From NCBI GenBank assembly GCA_001805845.1, contig MHHA01000033.1, forward strand, positions 1 through 19,820: a stretch of 19,820 nt of DNA. Reading direction: 5' to 3'. Source of the DNA: Omnitrophica WOR_2 bacterium RIFCSPLOWO2_12_FULL_46_30. Its GTDB lineage: Bacteria; Omnitrophota; Gorgyraeia; Gygaellales; UBA12090. Positions 6,111 through 13,851 of the stretch are shown one piece after another; the stretch's first letter is position 1; each line of letters begins with the position of its first letter. The position numbers and the translations under genes are program-made. The notes under the pieces were generated by a model. That model worked only from the letters and a program-made list of their open reading frames with translations, was not told where the DNA came from and did no database searches.

Positions 6111-7268
6111 ATGAAGCGGGTTGCAATTTTGGGCTCAAGCGGTTCAATCGGGAAGACGGCCTTAAAGCTCATCCAGCAGCATAAAAAAGAATTCAGTTTA
6201 GAAGCTGTGACGGTAAATAGCAATCTATCGTCTCTAAAGGCGCAGCTCGCGCGATTTAAACCGAATAAAATAGCGGTTGCCGATGAAGAGGCAAAGAAAA
6301 AAATCTGCGCCTCTCTAGCTAAAGGGGCGCGCATCTATTCCGGCATTGAGGGTTTAAACAGGATAGCCTCCGATAAGGAGATTGATATCGTAGTCATTGC
6401 CATAAGCGGAGCTGTCGCCATCTATCCGCTCCTGGCTGCAATCAAAGCCAATAAACAAATTGCCCTCGCAAATAAAGAAGCGATGGTGATGGCCGGCTCT
6501 ATTATTACCGAACGGCTCGGGAATTCGCAGGCTAAGCTGATTCCTGTTGATAGCGAGCAGTCTGCCATATTTCAATGTTTAGAGGGAAAAGAGAAGGCTC
6601 AGCTTAGAAAGATATACCTGACTGCTTCTGGCGGCCCGCTCTTAGGCGCGCCGCTTAAAAAATTTAAACATTTAAGGCCCCGGGATGTCTTAAGGCATCC
6701 CCGCTGGAAGATGGGTAAAAAAATTACGGTAGATTCCGCCACCCTTATGAACAAGGGACTGGAGGTAATTGAATCAATGTGGCTTTTTAATATGGCTGTT
6801 TCAGATATACGGGTGCTTATCCATCCCGAAGCCATTATTCATTCCATGGTAGAATTTATTGACGGAGTTATCCTGGCGCAGTTAGGAGTAACTGATATGG
6901 CTTTGCCAATTCAGTATGCCTTAAGCTATCCGCACCGGCTTGAAAATAAGGACTACGAGCTGGATTTTCTAAAAGTAAAACGGCTCACCTTTAAAAAAGC
7001 GGATACCAGAAAGTTCCCCTGCCTTGATTTTGCCTATCAGGCGGCTCGCGATGGCGGAAGCGCGCCGGCAGTAATGAACGCAGCTAACGAAGAGGCAGTG
7101 AAAGCATTTTTAGATGAACGGATGGGTTTTATCCATATCCCTCAGGTTATTGAGAAGATTATGTCTAAACACAAGCTTATCTTGCGGCCCGGCCTTAATG
7201 CTATATTGGCAGCGGATGGATGGGCGCGGGAAGAGGCAAAACGATTGATATCGCATATCGCAAATTGA
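6111..7268 (+). CDS. dxr: 1-deoxy-D-xylulose 5-phosphate reductoisomerase
   Basis: This 385-aa protein is the standard length. It converts DXP to 2-C-methyl-D-erythritol 4-phosphate with NADPH, the committed step of the MEP isoprenoid pathway. Sequence evidence in order: the NADPH-binding loop GSSGSIGKTAL (residues 8-18); ANKEAMVMAG; metal and substrate-binding VDSEQSAIFQCL; LTASGGPLLG; HPRWKMGKKITVDSATLMNKGLEVIE; and IHPEAIIHSMVEFIDG, then the C-terminal helical domain with NAANEEAV. The ATG at 6111 is preceded by GAGGG (6103-6107). It is 25 nt downstream of cdsA and 16 nt upstream of rseP. Together with ispG (8370-9464) it shows the cell uses the MEP route to supply UppS. Confidence 0.96.
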   Translation: MKRVAILGSSGSIGKTALKLIQQHKKEFSLEAVTVNSNLSSLKAQLARFKPNKIAVADEEAKKKICASLAKGARIYSGIEGLNRIASDKEIDIVVIAISGAVAIYPLLAAIKANKQIALANKEAMVMAGSIITERLGNSQAKLIPVDSEQSAIFQCLEGKEKAQLRKIYLTASGGPLLGAPLKKFKHLRPRDVLRHPRWKMGKKITVDSATLMNKGLEVIESMWLFNMAVSDIRVLIHPEAIIHSMVEFIDGVILAQLGVTDMALPIQYALSYPHRLENKDYELDFLKVKRLTFKKADTRKFPCLDFAYQAARDGGSAPAVMNAANEEAVKAFLDERMGFIHIPQVIEKIMSKHKLILRPGLNAILAADGWAREEAKRLISHIAN

Positions 7269-7284
7269 ATGGAAAAATAGCAAT

Positions 7285-8373
7285 ATGTTTTCCTTCTTAA
7301 TATTTTTCATCATCCTTAGCGTCATGATTCTGGTGCATGAGTTCGGGCACTTTGCCCAGGCCCGGAGGCTCGGCATTCGGGTGGAGCGGTTTTCTCTGGG
7401 TTTTGGCCCTAAACTTCTGAGCTATAAGAAAGATTGGACCGAATACGTCATCTGCGCTCTTCCTTTTGGCGGGTATGTCAAATTAGCCGGCGATAATTGG
7501 GCTGATTGTAAAGGTGAAAGGTATGAATTCTTAGGCCGCAGGCCTTTTGAGCGGGCAAAAGTTATCTTTGCCGGACCGGCATTAAATTATATCCTGGCTT
7601 TTATATGTTTCTGGTTAGTTAATCTTATCGGTTACCCGAATATTACGGCAAAGGTCGGGGAATTAATGGCCGGTTATCCTGCGGAGGCCTCTGGAATAGC
7701 AAAAGGCGATTTGATTACCGCCGTGGATGGCAAAAGTGTCCAATATTGGCCGGAATTGCAGGAAATTATCCGCGGGCATAAAGCGCCGCAGGTAGAATTG
7801 GAAATTTTACGCGATAGCAGAAAAATCATAATTTCGGTGGGATTGCGTCAAGAAGCGGTTAAAAATCTCTTAGGCAAAGAACAGAAGATTAACCTCATAG
7901 GCATAAAACCGCACGGCGAGGTTGTCCTGGCTAAGCACAATGTCTTTGAGGGATTTATTCTGGCAGGGCGGGACCTCTTTAGGCTGACGGCCTTAACCCT
8001 GGAGGCATTGGCAAGGATGGTTAGCGGAGGGCTTTCGGTAAGAGAAAATGTTACCGGGCCGCTGGGGATGTTTTTTATCACTTCCGGCGCTCTCAGGCTG
8101 GGTTTGAGCGCAGTGTTGCATCTGGTTGCGGTTTTGAGCGCTTCCTTAGGAATTTTTAATCTTCTGCCGCTGCCTGTTTTAGATGGAGGGCATATCTTCT
8201 TCCTGGGTTTAGAAAAATTGCGCGGCCGGCATTTAAATCAGAAAACAGAGGAAAAAATAACCCAGCTCGGCTTTGGTTTTATCACCATCTTAGCGTTCTT
8301 CGTTTTCTGGAACGACCTGGTGAGGTTCGGCATCCTGAAGAAAGCCCTGGAAGCATTGGGTAAGGTTAAATGA
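7285..8373 (+). CDS. rseP: Site-2 metalloprotease RseP/MmpA type
   Basis: This 362-aa membrane zinc protease performs intramembrane proteolysis, in known relatives cleaving anti-sigma factors and signal peptides. HEFGH (residues 18-22) in the first transmembrane helix supplies two zinc ligands and the catalytic Glu. FGGYVKLAGD follows. A PDZ domain occupies about residues 115-195 (GYPAEASGIAKGDLITAVDGKSV). The last helices hold NLLPLPVLDGGH, with the third ligand Asp. Only one PDZ domain is evident, as in the shorter MmpA/YluC form rather than the two-PDZ E. coli RseP. No strong SD precedes ATG 7285. The stop overlaps the ispG start in ATGA. No sigma-E or anti-sigma gene lies nearby, so the substrate is unknown. 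Confidence 0.93.
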   Translation: MFSFLIFFIILSVMILVHEFGHFAQARRLGIRVERFSLGFGPKLLSYKKDWTEYVICALPFGGYVKLAGDNWADCKGERYEFLGRRPFERAKVIFAGPALNYILAFICFWLVNLIGYPNITAKVGELMAGYPAEASGIAKGDLITAVDGKSVQYWPELQEIIRGHKAPQVELEILRDSRKIIISVGLRQEAVKNLLGKEQKINLIGIKPHGEVVLAKHNVFEGFILAGRDLFRLTALTLEALARMVSGGLSVRENVTGPLGMFFITSGALRLGLSAVLHLVAVLSASLGIFNLLPLPVLDGGHIFFLGLEKLRGRHLNQKTEEKITQLGFGFITILAFFVFWNDLVRFGILKKALEALGKVK

Positions 8374-9464
8374 TTATCAAACGTCATAAAACCAAAGAAA
8401 TCCAAATCGGTAATATCAAAATAGGCGGCAATAACCCTATTGCCATTCAGTCAATGGCCAAGGTGCCCACCAAAGATTATCGTAAGACAGTCCTCCAGAT
8501 AAAGAATTTGGAAAAAGAAGGCTGTTCAATAGTGCGCGTGGCAGTCAGGGATGAAGAAGACGCCCACGCCATCAGTCAGATTAAAAGCGCAATTCGTATT
8601 CCCTTAGTTGCCGATATTCATTTTAACTGGAAATTAGCCGTCTGCGCCATAAAATCGGGCGCGGATAAAATCCGCCTTAACCCCGGCAATATCTATAAGA
8701 GGCAGGAAATAAAGGAAGTGGTAAGCGCGGCCAGGGATTATTCTGTGCCGATCAGGGTAGGCCTGAATTCCGGTTCAATTCCTAAGATTTTTAGGTATAA
8801 TATTAAGCTAAAGCCAGCGCGCAAATTGGTAAAAGCGGCGCTTGATTATATTAAGCTCCTGGAAGATTTAAACTTTACCGATATTGTGGTCTCTCTAAAA
8901 TGCTCCAGTGTTCTGGATACCGTTGAAGCATACCGGGAGATTGCCCACAGATGTAATTACCCTTTACATTTAGGCCTTACCGCAAGCGGATTTTCCGAAG
9001 CCGGCAAAATAAAATCCGCGGTAGCTATGGGGATTTTGCTTTCGCAGGGTATCGGAGATACGCTCAGGGTTTCTTTGACTGATGAGCCGGAAGAAGAAGT
9101 GCGCATTGCCAAATATATCTTATCCAGCCTTGGCCGGGGGAGTTTTGGCCCTGAAATCATCAGTTGTCCTGCCTGCGGCAGGACCGAGGTAGATATAGAA
9201 AAAATTGTCAACGAATTGCAGCAAAAGCTGTCAACTCTAAATCGCTTGTCGGGGGGAGAACGGTTAACCCGGCCGGTGAGGATGGCTGTCATGGGCTGTG
9301 TGGTTAACGGCCCGGGCGAGGCAGAGGATGCGGACTTAGCTATCGCCTTTGGAAAAAAGCAAGGGCTGCTTTATAAAAATTCAAAGCCCATCAGAAAGGT
9401 CTCAAGCAGCGAGGCAGTTGATGAACTTCTAAAGGAATGGAGCAAAATATGCACAAGGAGCTGA
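8370..9464 (+). CDS. ispG: 4-hydroxy-3-methylbut-2-enyl diphosphate synthase
   Basis: This 364-aa [4Fe-4S] enzyme reduces MEcPP to HMBPP, the penultimate MEP-pathway step. An N-terminal TIM barrel is clear: GGNNPIAIQSM, PLVADIHFNWKLA, ADKIRLNPGNI, IRVGLNSGSI and LHLGLTASG. The C-terminal iron-sulfur domain has SCPACGR (Cys266 and Cys269) and MGCVVNGPGEAEDADL (Cys310 and Glu317), the expected three cysteines and one glutamate. The length matches the short bacterial form without the plant/chlamydial insert. The start codon overlaps the rseP stop by 4 nt, so the two are translationally coupled. The 3' end overlaps the following ATPase gene by 16 nt. Confidence 0.96.
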   Translation: MIIKRHKTKEIQIGNIKIGGNNPIAIQSMAKVPTKDYRKTVLQIKNLEKEGCSIVRVAVRDEEDAHAISQIKSAIRIPLVADIHFNWKLAVCAIKSGADKIRLNPGNIYKRQEIKEVVSAARDYSVPIRVGLNSGSIPKIFRYNIKLKPARKLVKAALDYIKLLEDLNFTDIVVSLKCSSVLDTVEAYREIAHRCNYPLHLGLTASGFSEAGKIKSAVAMGILLSQGIGDTLRVSLTDEPEEEVRIAKYILSSLGRGSFGPEIISCPACGRTEVDIEKIVNELQQKLSTLNRLSGGERLTRPVRMAVMGCVVNGPGEAEDADLAIAFGKKQGLLYKNSKPIRKVSSSEAVDELLKEWSKICTRS

Positions 9465-10699
9465 AGGATAAAATTCGCAAGGCCTTAAGGGAACAAAGCC
9501 ATATTTTTGTAAGCGATAAGATAAGCGATGAAGAACTACGGCAGGCCATTGCCAAAATTATTGATGGGTTAAAAATGAGAGGACACCTGCAGGCCGATGA
9601 GGACTTCCTTAAGAAAGTCACCGATGATTTAGCCGATGAATTCCTGGGCCTTGGGCCGCTAAAATCGCTGCTTGATGACGAATCCATTACAGAAATTATG
9701 GTTAACGGCCCTAAGAAGGTCTACGTAGAAAAAGGCGGCAGGACCGCACTTTCTGATGTTGTGTTTGAAAACAATCAGCATCTTCTTTATATCATACAGA
9801 AAATCCTTTCTCCCACGCGCAGGCACGTTGATGAGATGACCCCCTATGCGGATGTGTCTCTGCCGGATGGCTCGCGGGTCAATATTATAATTGCGCCGCT
9901 TTCCCTTATCGGGCCGGTGGTTACCATCCGTAAGTTTATGAAGGAGTTTGGAACAATTGAAGACCTCATCCGGCGCGATACCTTAAACAAAAAGATGGCG
10001 GATTTTTTGGTTGCCGGCATAAGAGCTAAACTCAATATTATATTCTCCGGCGCAACCGGAGCAGGTAAAACCACGACTTTGAATATATTGTCCTCTTACA
10101 TTTCGCCGGAGGAAAGAATTATTACCATTGAAGATACCGCTGAATTAAAATTAAATCAGGAGCACGTGGTTAATCTTGAGGCCAGGTCATCCAATATTGA
10201 AGGCCGGGGAGAAATCAGCATACGGGATTTGTTTAAGAACAGCCTGCGCATGCGTCCGGATAGGATTATTTTAGGTGAAATCCGTTCCGCTGAAGCGTTA
10301 GATATGCTTCAGGCGATGTGTTCAGGCCACAGCGGTTCATTAGCAGTCCTGCATGCCAGTTCGCCTCAGGATGCGATTTCCAGAATTGAAACTATGATTT
10401 TGACTACAGGCATAAATATCCCAATGTGGGCAATCAAAAAACAAATTTCTTCAAGCCTCAATATTATCGTTCAACAGGAACAGCTCGCAGATGGTTCGCG
10501 AAAAATCACCCATATTGCTGAAATAAGGGGATTAGACAACGATGAGTTGATTTTACAGGATTTGTTTTCTTATGAGATAGAAGGTATGGGCAAGGACGGA
10601 AAAATCAACGGTTTTTGGAAAAATTATGGGGTTACTCCTCTATTCTTCAGCCGTTTTAAAAAAATGGGCGTTGAGCTAAGCGAGGAGATATTCAAGTGA
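9449..10699 (+). CDS. CpaF/TadA-type secretion or pilus ATPase
   Basis: This 416-aa protein starts at ATG 9449, chosen because GGAG (9439-9442) lies 6 nt upstream. An earlier in-frame ATG at 9437 has its AAGGA directly adjacent, which is too close. The first 70 or so residues are a helical N-domain; the rest is a GSPII_E/VirB11-type hexameric ATPase of the Tad/CpaF branch. Motifs: LGLGPLKSLLDDESITEIMVNGP, RVNIIIAPLSLIGPVVTIRKF, Walker A GATGAGKTT near residue 201, ITIEDTAEL, and Walker B region RMRPDRIILGEIRSAEALDMLQAMCSGHSGSLAVLHASS. Such ATPases power pilus assembly or secretion at the inner membrane. No TadB/C, pilin, secretin or FHA gene lies nearby. A C-terminal tail of about 60 residues follows the core. 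It occupies an unusual place between ispG and proS. Confidence 0.9.
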   Translation: MHKELKDKIRKALREQSHIFVSDKISDEELRQAIAKIIDGLKMRGHLQADEDFLKKVTDDLADEFLGLGPLKSLLDDESITEIMVNGPKKVYVEKGGRTALSDVVFENNQHLLYIIQKILSPTRRHVDEMTPYADVSLPDGSRVNIIIAPLSLIGPVVTIRKFMKEFGTIEDLIRRDTLNKKMADFLVAGIRAKLNIIFSGATGAGKTTTLNILSSYISPEERIITIEDTAELKLNQEHVVNLEARSSNIEGRGEISIRDLFKNSLRMRPDRIILGEIRSAEALDMLQAMCSGHSGSLAVLHASSPQDAISRIETMILTTGINIPMWAIKKQISSSLNIIVQQEQLADGSRKITHIAEIRGLDNDELILQDLFSYEIEGMGKDGKINGFWKNYGVTPLFFSRFKKMGVELSEEIFK

Positions 10700-10711
10700 G
10701 GACAGAACTTA

Positions 10712-10758
10712 CCCCCCCTTGATTTTGTGCAAAAAAACGCACAAAATCAAAACAGGGG
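10712..10758 (+). repeat. TTGATTTTGTGC hairpin, copy 2
   Basis: TTGATTTTGTGC (10719-10730) pairs with GCACAAAATCAA (10739-10750) around an 8-nt A-rich loop, and C-tract and G-tract outside can extend the stem. It is nearly identical to 2846-2888, including the flanking ACTTACCCC and AACAGGGG. The upstream context GAGGACAGAACTT matches the DUF4912-GH57 junction once the 2815-2838 hairpin is removed from the latter. Confidence 0.7.
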
Positions 10759-10761
10759 GGG

Positions 10762-10796
10762 TTAAATTCGCCCCGCCAAAGGCGGGGCTCATTTAA
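10762..10796 (+). repeat. Composite palindromic element at the proS start
   Basis: TTAAAT (10762-10767) pairs with ATTTAA (10791-10796), and GCCCCGCC (10770-10777) pairs with GGCGGGGC (10781-10788), loop AAA. TC at 10768-10769 and 10789-10790 are left as the symmetric internal loop. This is the shortest and cleanest member of the family and ends 1 nt before the proS ATG at 10798. Its GGGG is the only SD-like sequence for proS. Confidence 0.75.
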
Positions 10797-10797
10797 A

Positions 10798-12051
10798 ATG
10801 CTTTGGTCTAAGCTTTTTATTCCAACCTTAAAAGAAATTCCTCAGGGCGCTGAATCAATAGCGCACCAGCTTATGTTAAGGGCGGGTTTTTTGCGTATGC
10901 TGGTTGCCGGGGTGTATTCGTATTTACCCTGCGGGTTAAGGGTGCTTAACAATGTGCAAAATATCATCCGCCGGGAGATGAACGCAATCGGCGCGCAGGA
11001 GGTGCTGCTTCCCTGTTTACAGCCCCAGGAGCTCTGGGATAGAAGCGGAAGAAATGCCGAGATGGAAGAGGTGATGATTCGTTTTGTGGACCGGCGGGGA
11101 AGAAAGATGTGCCTTGGCCCGACTCACGAAGAGGTGATTACTGAATTGGTCGCCGATCAGGTTACTTCTTACAAGCAGCTTCCTCTGGTTTTATATCAGA
11201 TTCAGACGAAATTCCGCGACGAAATCCGTCCCCGTTTCGGCTTAGTGAGAAGCTGTGAATTCATCATGAAGGATGCCTACAGCTTTGACTCCAAAGAAGA
11301 GGGCCTGGATAATAATTACAAGCTGATGTACGAGGCCTATCTGAAAATATTCAGCCGCCTGGGCCTTAGTCCGGTGATAACCGAGGCTGACAGCGGAGTT
11401 ATGGGCGGCAGCCTCTCGCATGAGTTTTTGATTTTGAGCGAATCAGGCGAAGATACAGTGTATTTCTGCGGGGAGTGTAATTATACAAGCGGGAAAAAAT
11501 CTGAAAATTGCCCGGGATGCGCAAGCCCCCTGTCCGAAAAAAAGGCAATTGAAATCGGCCATATTTTTAAATTAGGGACGAAGTATTCCAATTCCCTTTC
11601 TGCTTTTTTCACCGATGAGAAGGGAAGCCGCGCGCCGGTGATAATGGGCTGTTACGGCATAGGAGTTTCCCGGGCAATAGCCGCGATTATTGAGGCCAAT
11701 CATGATGCAAAGGGAATTATCTGGCCAAAGGAAATTGCTCCTTTTGACCTCCTGCTTCTGCCTTTAAATATTACCGATATAGATTCAAGGCAGCTCGCTT
11801 TCGGCCTGTATCACCAGTTGAATCAGGCAGGTTTTAACGTGCTTTTAGATGACCGCGATGAACGCTCAGGGGTAAAGTTTAATGATGCCGACCTCATCGG
11901 GATTCCTCTGCGGGTTGTCATCGGGGCAAAGAGCCTTAAAGAGAAGAAAATTGAGCTGCAGCATAGGCGCGATAAAAGCATTTGCGCTATTGATATTGAC
12001 GCAGCAGTTGAAAAAATTATACAGCTGAATAAAAAGGAAGGCGCGGGGTGA
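10798..12051 (+). CDS. proS: Prolyl-tRNA synthetase, short form lacking the INS editing domain
   Basis: This 417-aa class II synthetase charges tRNA-Pro. Standard bacterial ProRS is about 570 aa with an inserted editing domain (INS, about 180 aa) between motifs 2 and 3. Here motif 2 (FRDEIRPRFGLVRSCEFIMKDAYSFD) and motif 3 (GCYGIGVSRAIAAIIEANHD, about residues 282-301) are separated by only about 120 residues. Where INS should sit there is C224-x2-C227-x10-C238-x2-C241, a likely zinc knuckle. The anticodon-binding domain is at the C-terminus (about 315-410). Editing of Ala-tRNA-Pro would therefore need a separate protein (YbaK/ProX type), not seen here. Start ATG 10798 directly follows the palindromic element. 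The stop overlaps the rimP GTG (GTGA). Confidence 0.95.
   Translation: MLWSKLFIPTLKEIPQGAESIAHQLMLRAGFLRMLVAGVYSYLPCGLRVLNNVQNIIRREMNAIGAQEVLLPCLQPQELWDRSGRNAEMEEVMIRFVDRRGRKMCLGPTHEEVITELVADQVTSYKQLPLVLYQIQTKFRDEIRPRFGLVRSCEFIMKDAYSFDSKEEGLDNNYKLMYEAYLKIFSRLGLSPVITEADSGVMGGSLSHEFLILSESGEDTVYFCGECNYTSGKKSENCPGCASPLSEKKAIEIGHIFKLGTKYSNSLSAFFTDEKGSRAPVIMGCYGIGVSRAIAAIIEANHDAKGIIWPKEIAPFDLLLLPLNITDIDSRQLAFGLYHQLNQAGFNVLLDDRDERSGVKFNDADLIGIPLRVVIGAKSLKEKKIELQHRRDKSICAIDIDAAVEKIIQLNKKEGAG
12026..12051 (+). repeat. 26-bp repeat spanning the proS end and rimP start, copy 1
   Basis: This segment encodes the last residues of ProRS (NKKEGAG-stop), holds the AAGGA ribosome-binding site for rimP, and contains the rimP GTG overlapping the proS TGA. 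It recurs at 12513-12538 with 25 of 26 bases identical (C/T at the YGCGGGG position). Confidence 0.8.
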
Positions 12052-12515
12052 GCATTCTCCATCGGGAGTTAATTGATAAGCTCAGCCAGATTACCCGGGA
12101 GTATATCGGTAATCTAGGCCTTGAGCTTGTGGATTTGTCTTTATTTAAAACGCAGGGCAGGCTGATTATGCGCTTTCTGGTTGATAAGCCAACCGGCGGT
12201 ATTACGCTTTCGGAGTGCGCTCTTTTAAATGAAGGTTTAAGCGGGCTCTTAGACGCAGAGGAACTTATTGATCAGGGATACGTCTTAGAGGTTTCTTCTC
12301 CCGGCGTTGACCGGGCGTTGACAAAGAAAAATGATTTCCTGCGGGCTTCCGGCAGAAGGGTGAGAATTTTCTTAGGCGAGCCTATTGAGAAAAAAACAGA
12401 AATAGATGGTATAATAAATGAGGTTGGCGATGATTTTTTATCCTTGAAAACGGATGCCGCCATCGTCAAAATACCTTTCAACAAAATTAAGAAAGCAAAA
12501 CAGGCGATGCGATGA
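12048..12515 (+). CDS. rimP: Ribosome maturation factor RimP
   Basis: This 155-aa protein is the usual length. RimP assists early assembly of the 30S subunit in the cytoplasm. Family features: GLELVDLSLFKTQGRLIMRFLVDKPTGGITLSEC (an alpha/beta N-domain with the GIxLxEC pattern), YVLEVSSPGVDRALTKKNDFLRASGRRVRI, and a small SH3-like C-domain (GIINEVGDDFLSLKTDAAIVKIPFNKIKKAKQ). The start is GTG 12048 in the GTGA overlap with the proS stop, with AAGGA at about 12034-12038. The rimP-nusA-infB order is the conserved transcription-translation cluster. Confidence 0.94.
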   Translation: MSILHRELIDKLSQITREYIGNLGLELVDLSLFKTQGRLIMRFLVDKPTGGITLSECALLNEGLSGLLDAEELIDQGYVLEVSSPGVDRALTKKNDFLRASGRRVRIFLGEPIEKKTEIDGIINEVGDDFLSLKTDAAIVKIPFNKIKKAKQAMR

Positions 12516-12538
12516 ATAAAAAGGAAGGTGCGGGGTGA
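12513..12538 (+). repeat. 26-bp repeat at the rimP-nusA junction, copy 2
   Basis: This is a near-exact copy of 12026-12051 lying between rimP and nusA. It again supplies AAGGA and a GTGA start context, here for nusA (GTG 12535). A vestigial ORF, ATG 12512 to TGA 12536-12538, encodes MNKKEGAG, matching the ProRS C-terminus, which betrays the origin of the copy. Confidence 0.8.
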
Positions 12539-13743
12539 ACGGAGAATTATTGGCGGTCTTAGAACATATGGAGCGCGAAAAGGGCATTAAGAAGGAAATC
12601 CTTATCCAGGCAGTAGAATTGGCGCTGGTAAGCGCAGTAAAGAAGATGGTTGAGGTAAAGCCCGGAGTCGAGATAAAGGTAATCTTAGACAGGGATACGG
12701 GAAAAATCAGGGCTTTTGCCGGAGACGAAGAGCTTAAGTCCCAGGACTTCGGCAGGATAGCCGCTTCTACTGCCAAGCAGGTAATCATCCAGAAAATCCG
12801 CGAGGCAGAGAAGGATGTCGTTTTTAATGAATTTAATGCCAAGATAGGCTCAATCGTCAGCGGCACCGTATACCGCTTTGAGAAAGGCGCTATCATTGTT
12901 GACCTGATGGGAAAGGCGGAAGGAGTGCTTTCCAAGCGCGAACAGATACCGGCTGAAGAATTTCGCCAGGGCCAGAGGATAAGCGCGTATTTGTGCGAGG
13001 TAAAAAGAGAGCCTAAAGGCCCGCAAATAATCTTATCAAGAGCCCATCCGCATTTTGTCAAGAAGTTATTTCAATTAGAGGTTCCTGAAATATACGAGGG
13101 AGTGGTGGAAATCCGGGCTATTTCCCGGGCGCCTGGCGAGCGCACTAAAATAGCGGTCTGCTCTAAGGATGAAAAGGTTGATTCGGTGGGTTCCTGCGTG
13201 GGGATGCGGGGAGCGCGGGTCAAGAATATCGTCAATGAACTTCACGGCGAGCGCATTGATATAGTCCGCTACAGCGAAGATATGCACGAGTACATCGCCG
13301 CAAGCCTATCTCCGGCTGAAATTGCCGAGATCAGGCTGGATAAGGAAAACAGAAAGGCGGCGGTTATCGTCAATCAGGATCAGCTGTCTTTGGCTATCGG
13401 AAAACACGGCCAGAATGTCCGCCTGGCTTCGCAATTAACAGGCTGGGACATGGATATCCGGAGCAAGGAAGAAGCGCAAAAAGAAGTGGCGCAAAAGAAA
13501 GAAGAAAAATTAGCCGAAGAAAAAACCCTCTCCGCGGAAGAAAGCAAAATAAAAAAAGAGGCATTTTCTCTTGGTGACTTGAGCGGCGTAGGCGAGAAGA
13601 CCAAAAAATTACTTACTGAGGCAGGCTTTAGCAGCTTGAATGCAATTGCGGCTGCCAGCACCGGCGCCCTATCGCAAGTTAAGGGTATTGGAGAAGTAAA
13701 GGCAAAGAAGCTTATTGCCGGGGCGAAGAAATTAATCAAATGA
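12535..13743 (+). CDS. nusA: Transcription elongation/termination factor NusA
   Basis: This 402-aa protein binds RNA polymerase and modulates pausing, termination and antitermination. Domains in order: N-terminal polymerase-binding domain (1-100, LLAVLEHMEREKGIKKEILIQAVE); S1 (about 103-170, IGSIVSGTVYRFEKGAIIVDL and GPQIILSRAHPHFVKKLF); two KH domains (about 180-320, SVGSCVGMRGARVKNIVNELHGERIDIVRY and NQDQLSLAIGKHGQNVRLASQLTGWDMDI); a Lys/Glu-rich linker; and a C-terminal helix-hairpin-helix domain (about 345-402, LSGVGEKTKKLLTEAGF and VKGIGEVKAKKLI). GTG 12535 is the start, with its AAGGA supplied by the duplicated 26-bp segment. The nearby ylxR/L7Ae genes often found between nusA and infB are absent. 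Confidence 0.95.
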   Translation: MNGELLAVLEHMEREKGIKKEILIQAVELALVSAVKKMVEVKPGVEIKVILDRDTGKIRAFAGDEELKSQDFGRIAASTAKQVIIQKIREAEKDVVFNEFNAKIGSIVSGTVYRFEKGAIIVDLMGKAEGVLSKREQIPAEEFRQGQRISAYLCEVKREPKGPQIILSRAHPHFVKKLFQLEVPEIYEGVVEIRAISRAPGERTKIAVCSKDEKVDSVGSCVGMRGARVKNIVNELHGERIDIVRYSEDMHEYIAASLSPAEIAEIRLDKENRKAAVIVNQDQLSLAIGKHGQNVRLASQLTGWDMDIRSKEEAQKEVAQKKEEKLAEEKTLSAEESKIKKEAFSLGDLSGVGEKTKKLLTEAGFSSLNAIAAASTGALSQVKGIGEVKAKKLIAGAKKLIK

Positions 13744-13794
13744 ACCCCTGCTGTTTCGCTTTGTTGAGCGAAAGCGAAACAAAGCGGCAGGGGT
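13744..13794 (+). repeat. CCCCTGC...GCAGGGG hairpin after nusA
   Basis: ACCCCTGC (13744-13751) pairs with GCAGGGGT (13787-13794). GTTTCGCTTT (13753-13762) pairs with AAAGCGAAAC (13771-13780); alternatively CGCTTTG pairs with CAAAGCG closer to the base. It begins directly after the nusA stop. Both arms are homologous to those at 2900-2958 and 17376-17444, with compensatory changes. Confidence 0.7.
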
Positions 13795-13795
13795 G

Positions 13796-13840
13796 AATTT
13801 GCTCCCTGACATCGTAGATGTCAGGGATCTGCTCATTTAA
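13796..13840 (+). repeat. Composite palindromic element upstream of infB
   Basis: TCCCTGACATC (13803-13813) pairs with GATGTCAGGGA (13817-13827), loop GTA. It is framed by AATTTGC on the left and GCTCATTTAA on the right, the same feet as the other elements. GC/GC and AAT/ATT of the feet can pair, leaving a TT/TC internal loop. Here an extra AAGGA (13839-13843) supplies the infB ribosome-binding site 8 nt before the ATG. Confidence 0.65.
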
Positions 13841-13851
13841 GGAATAACTAT

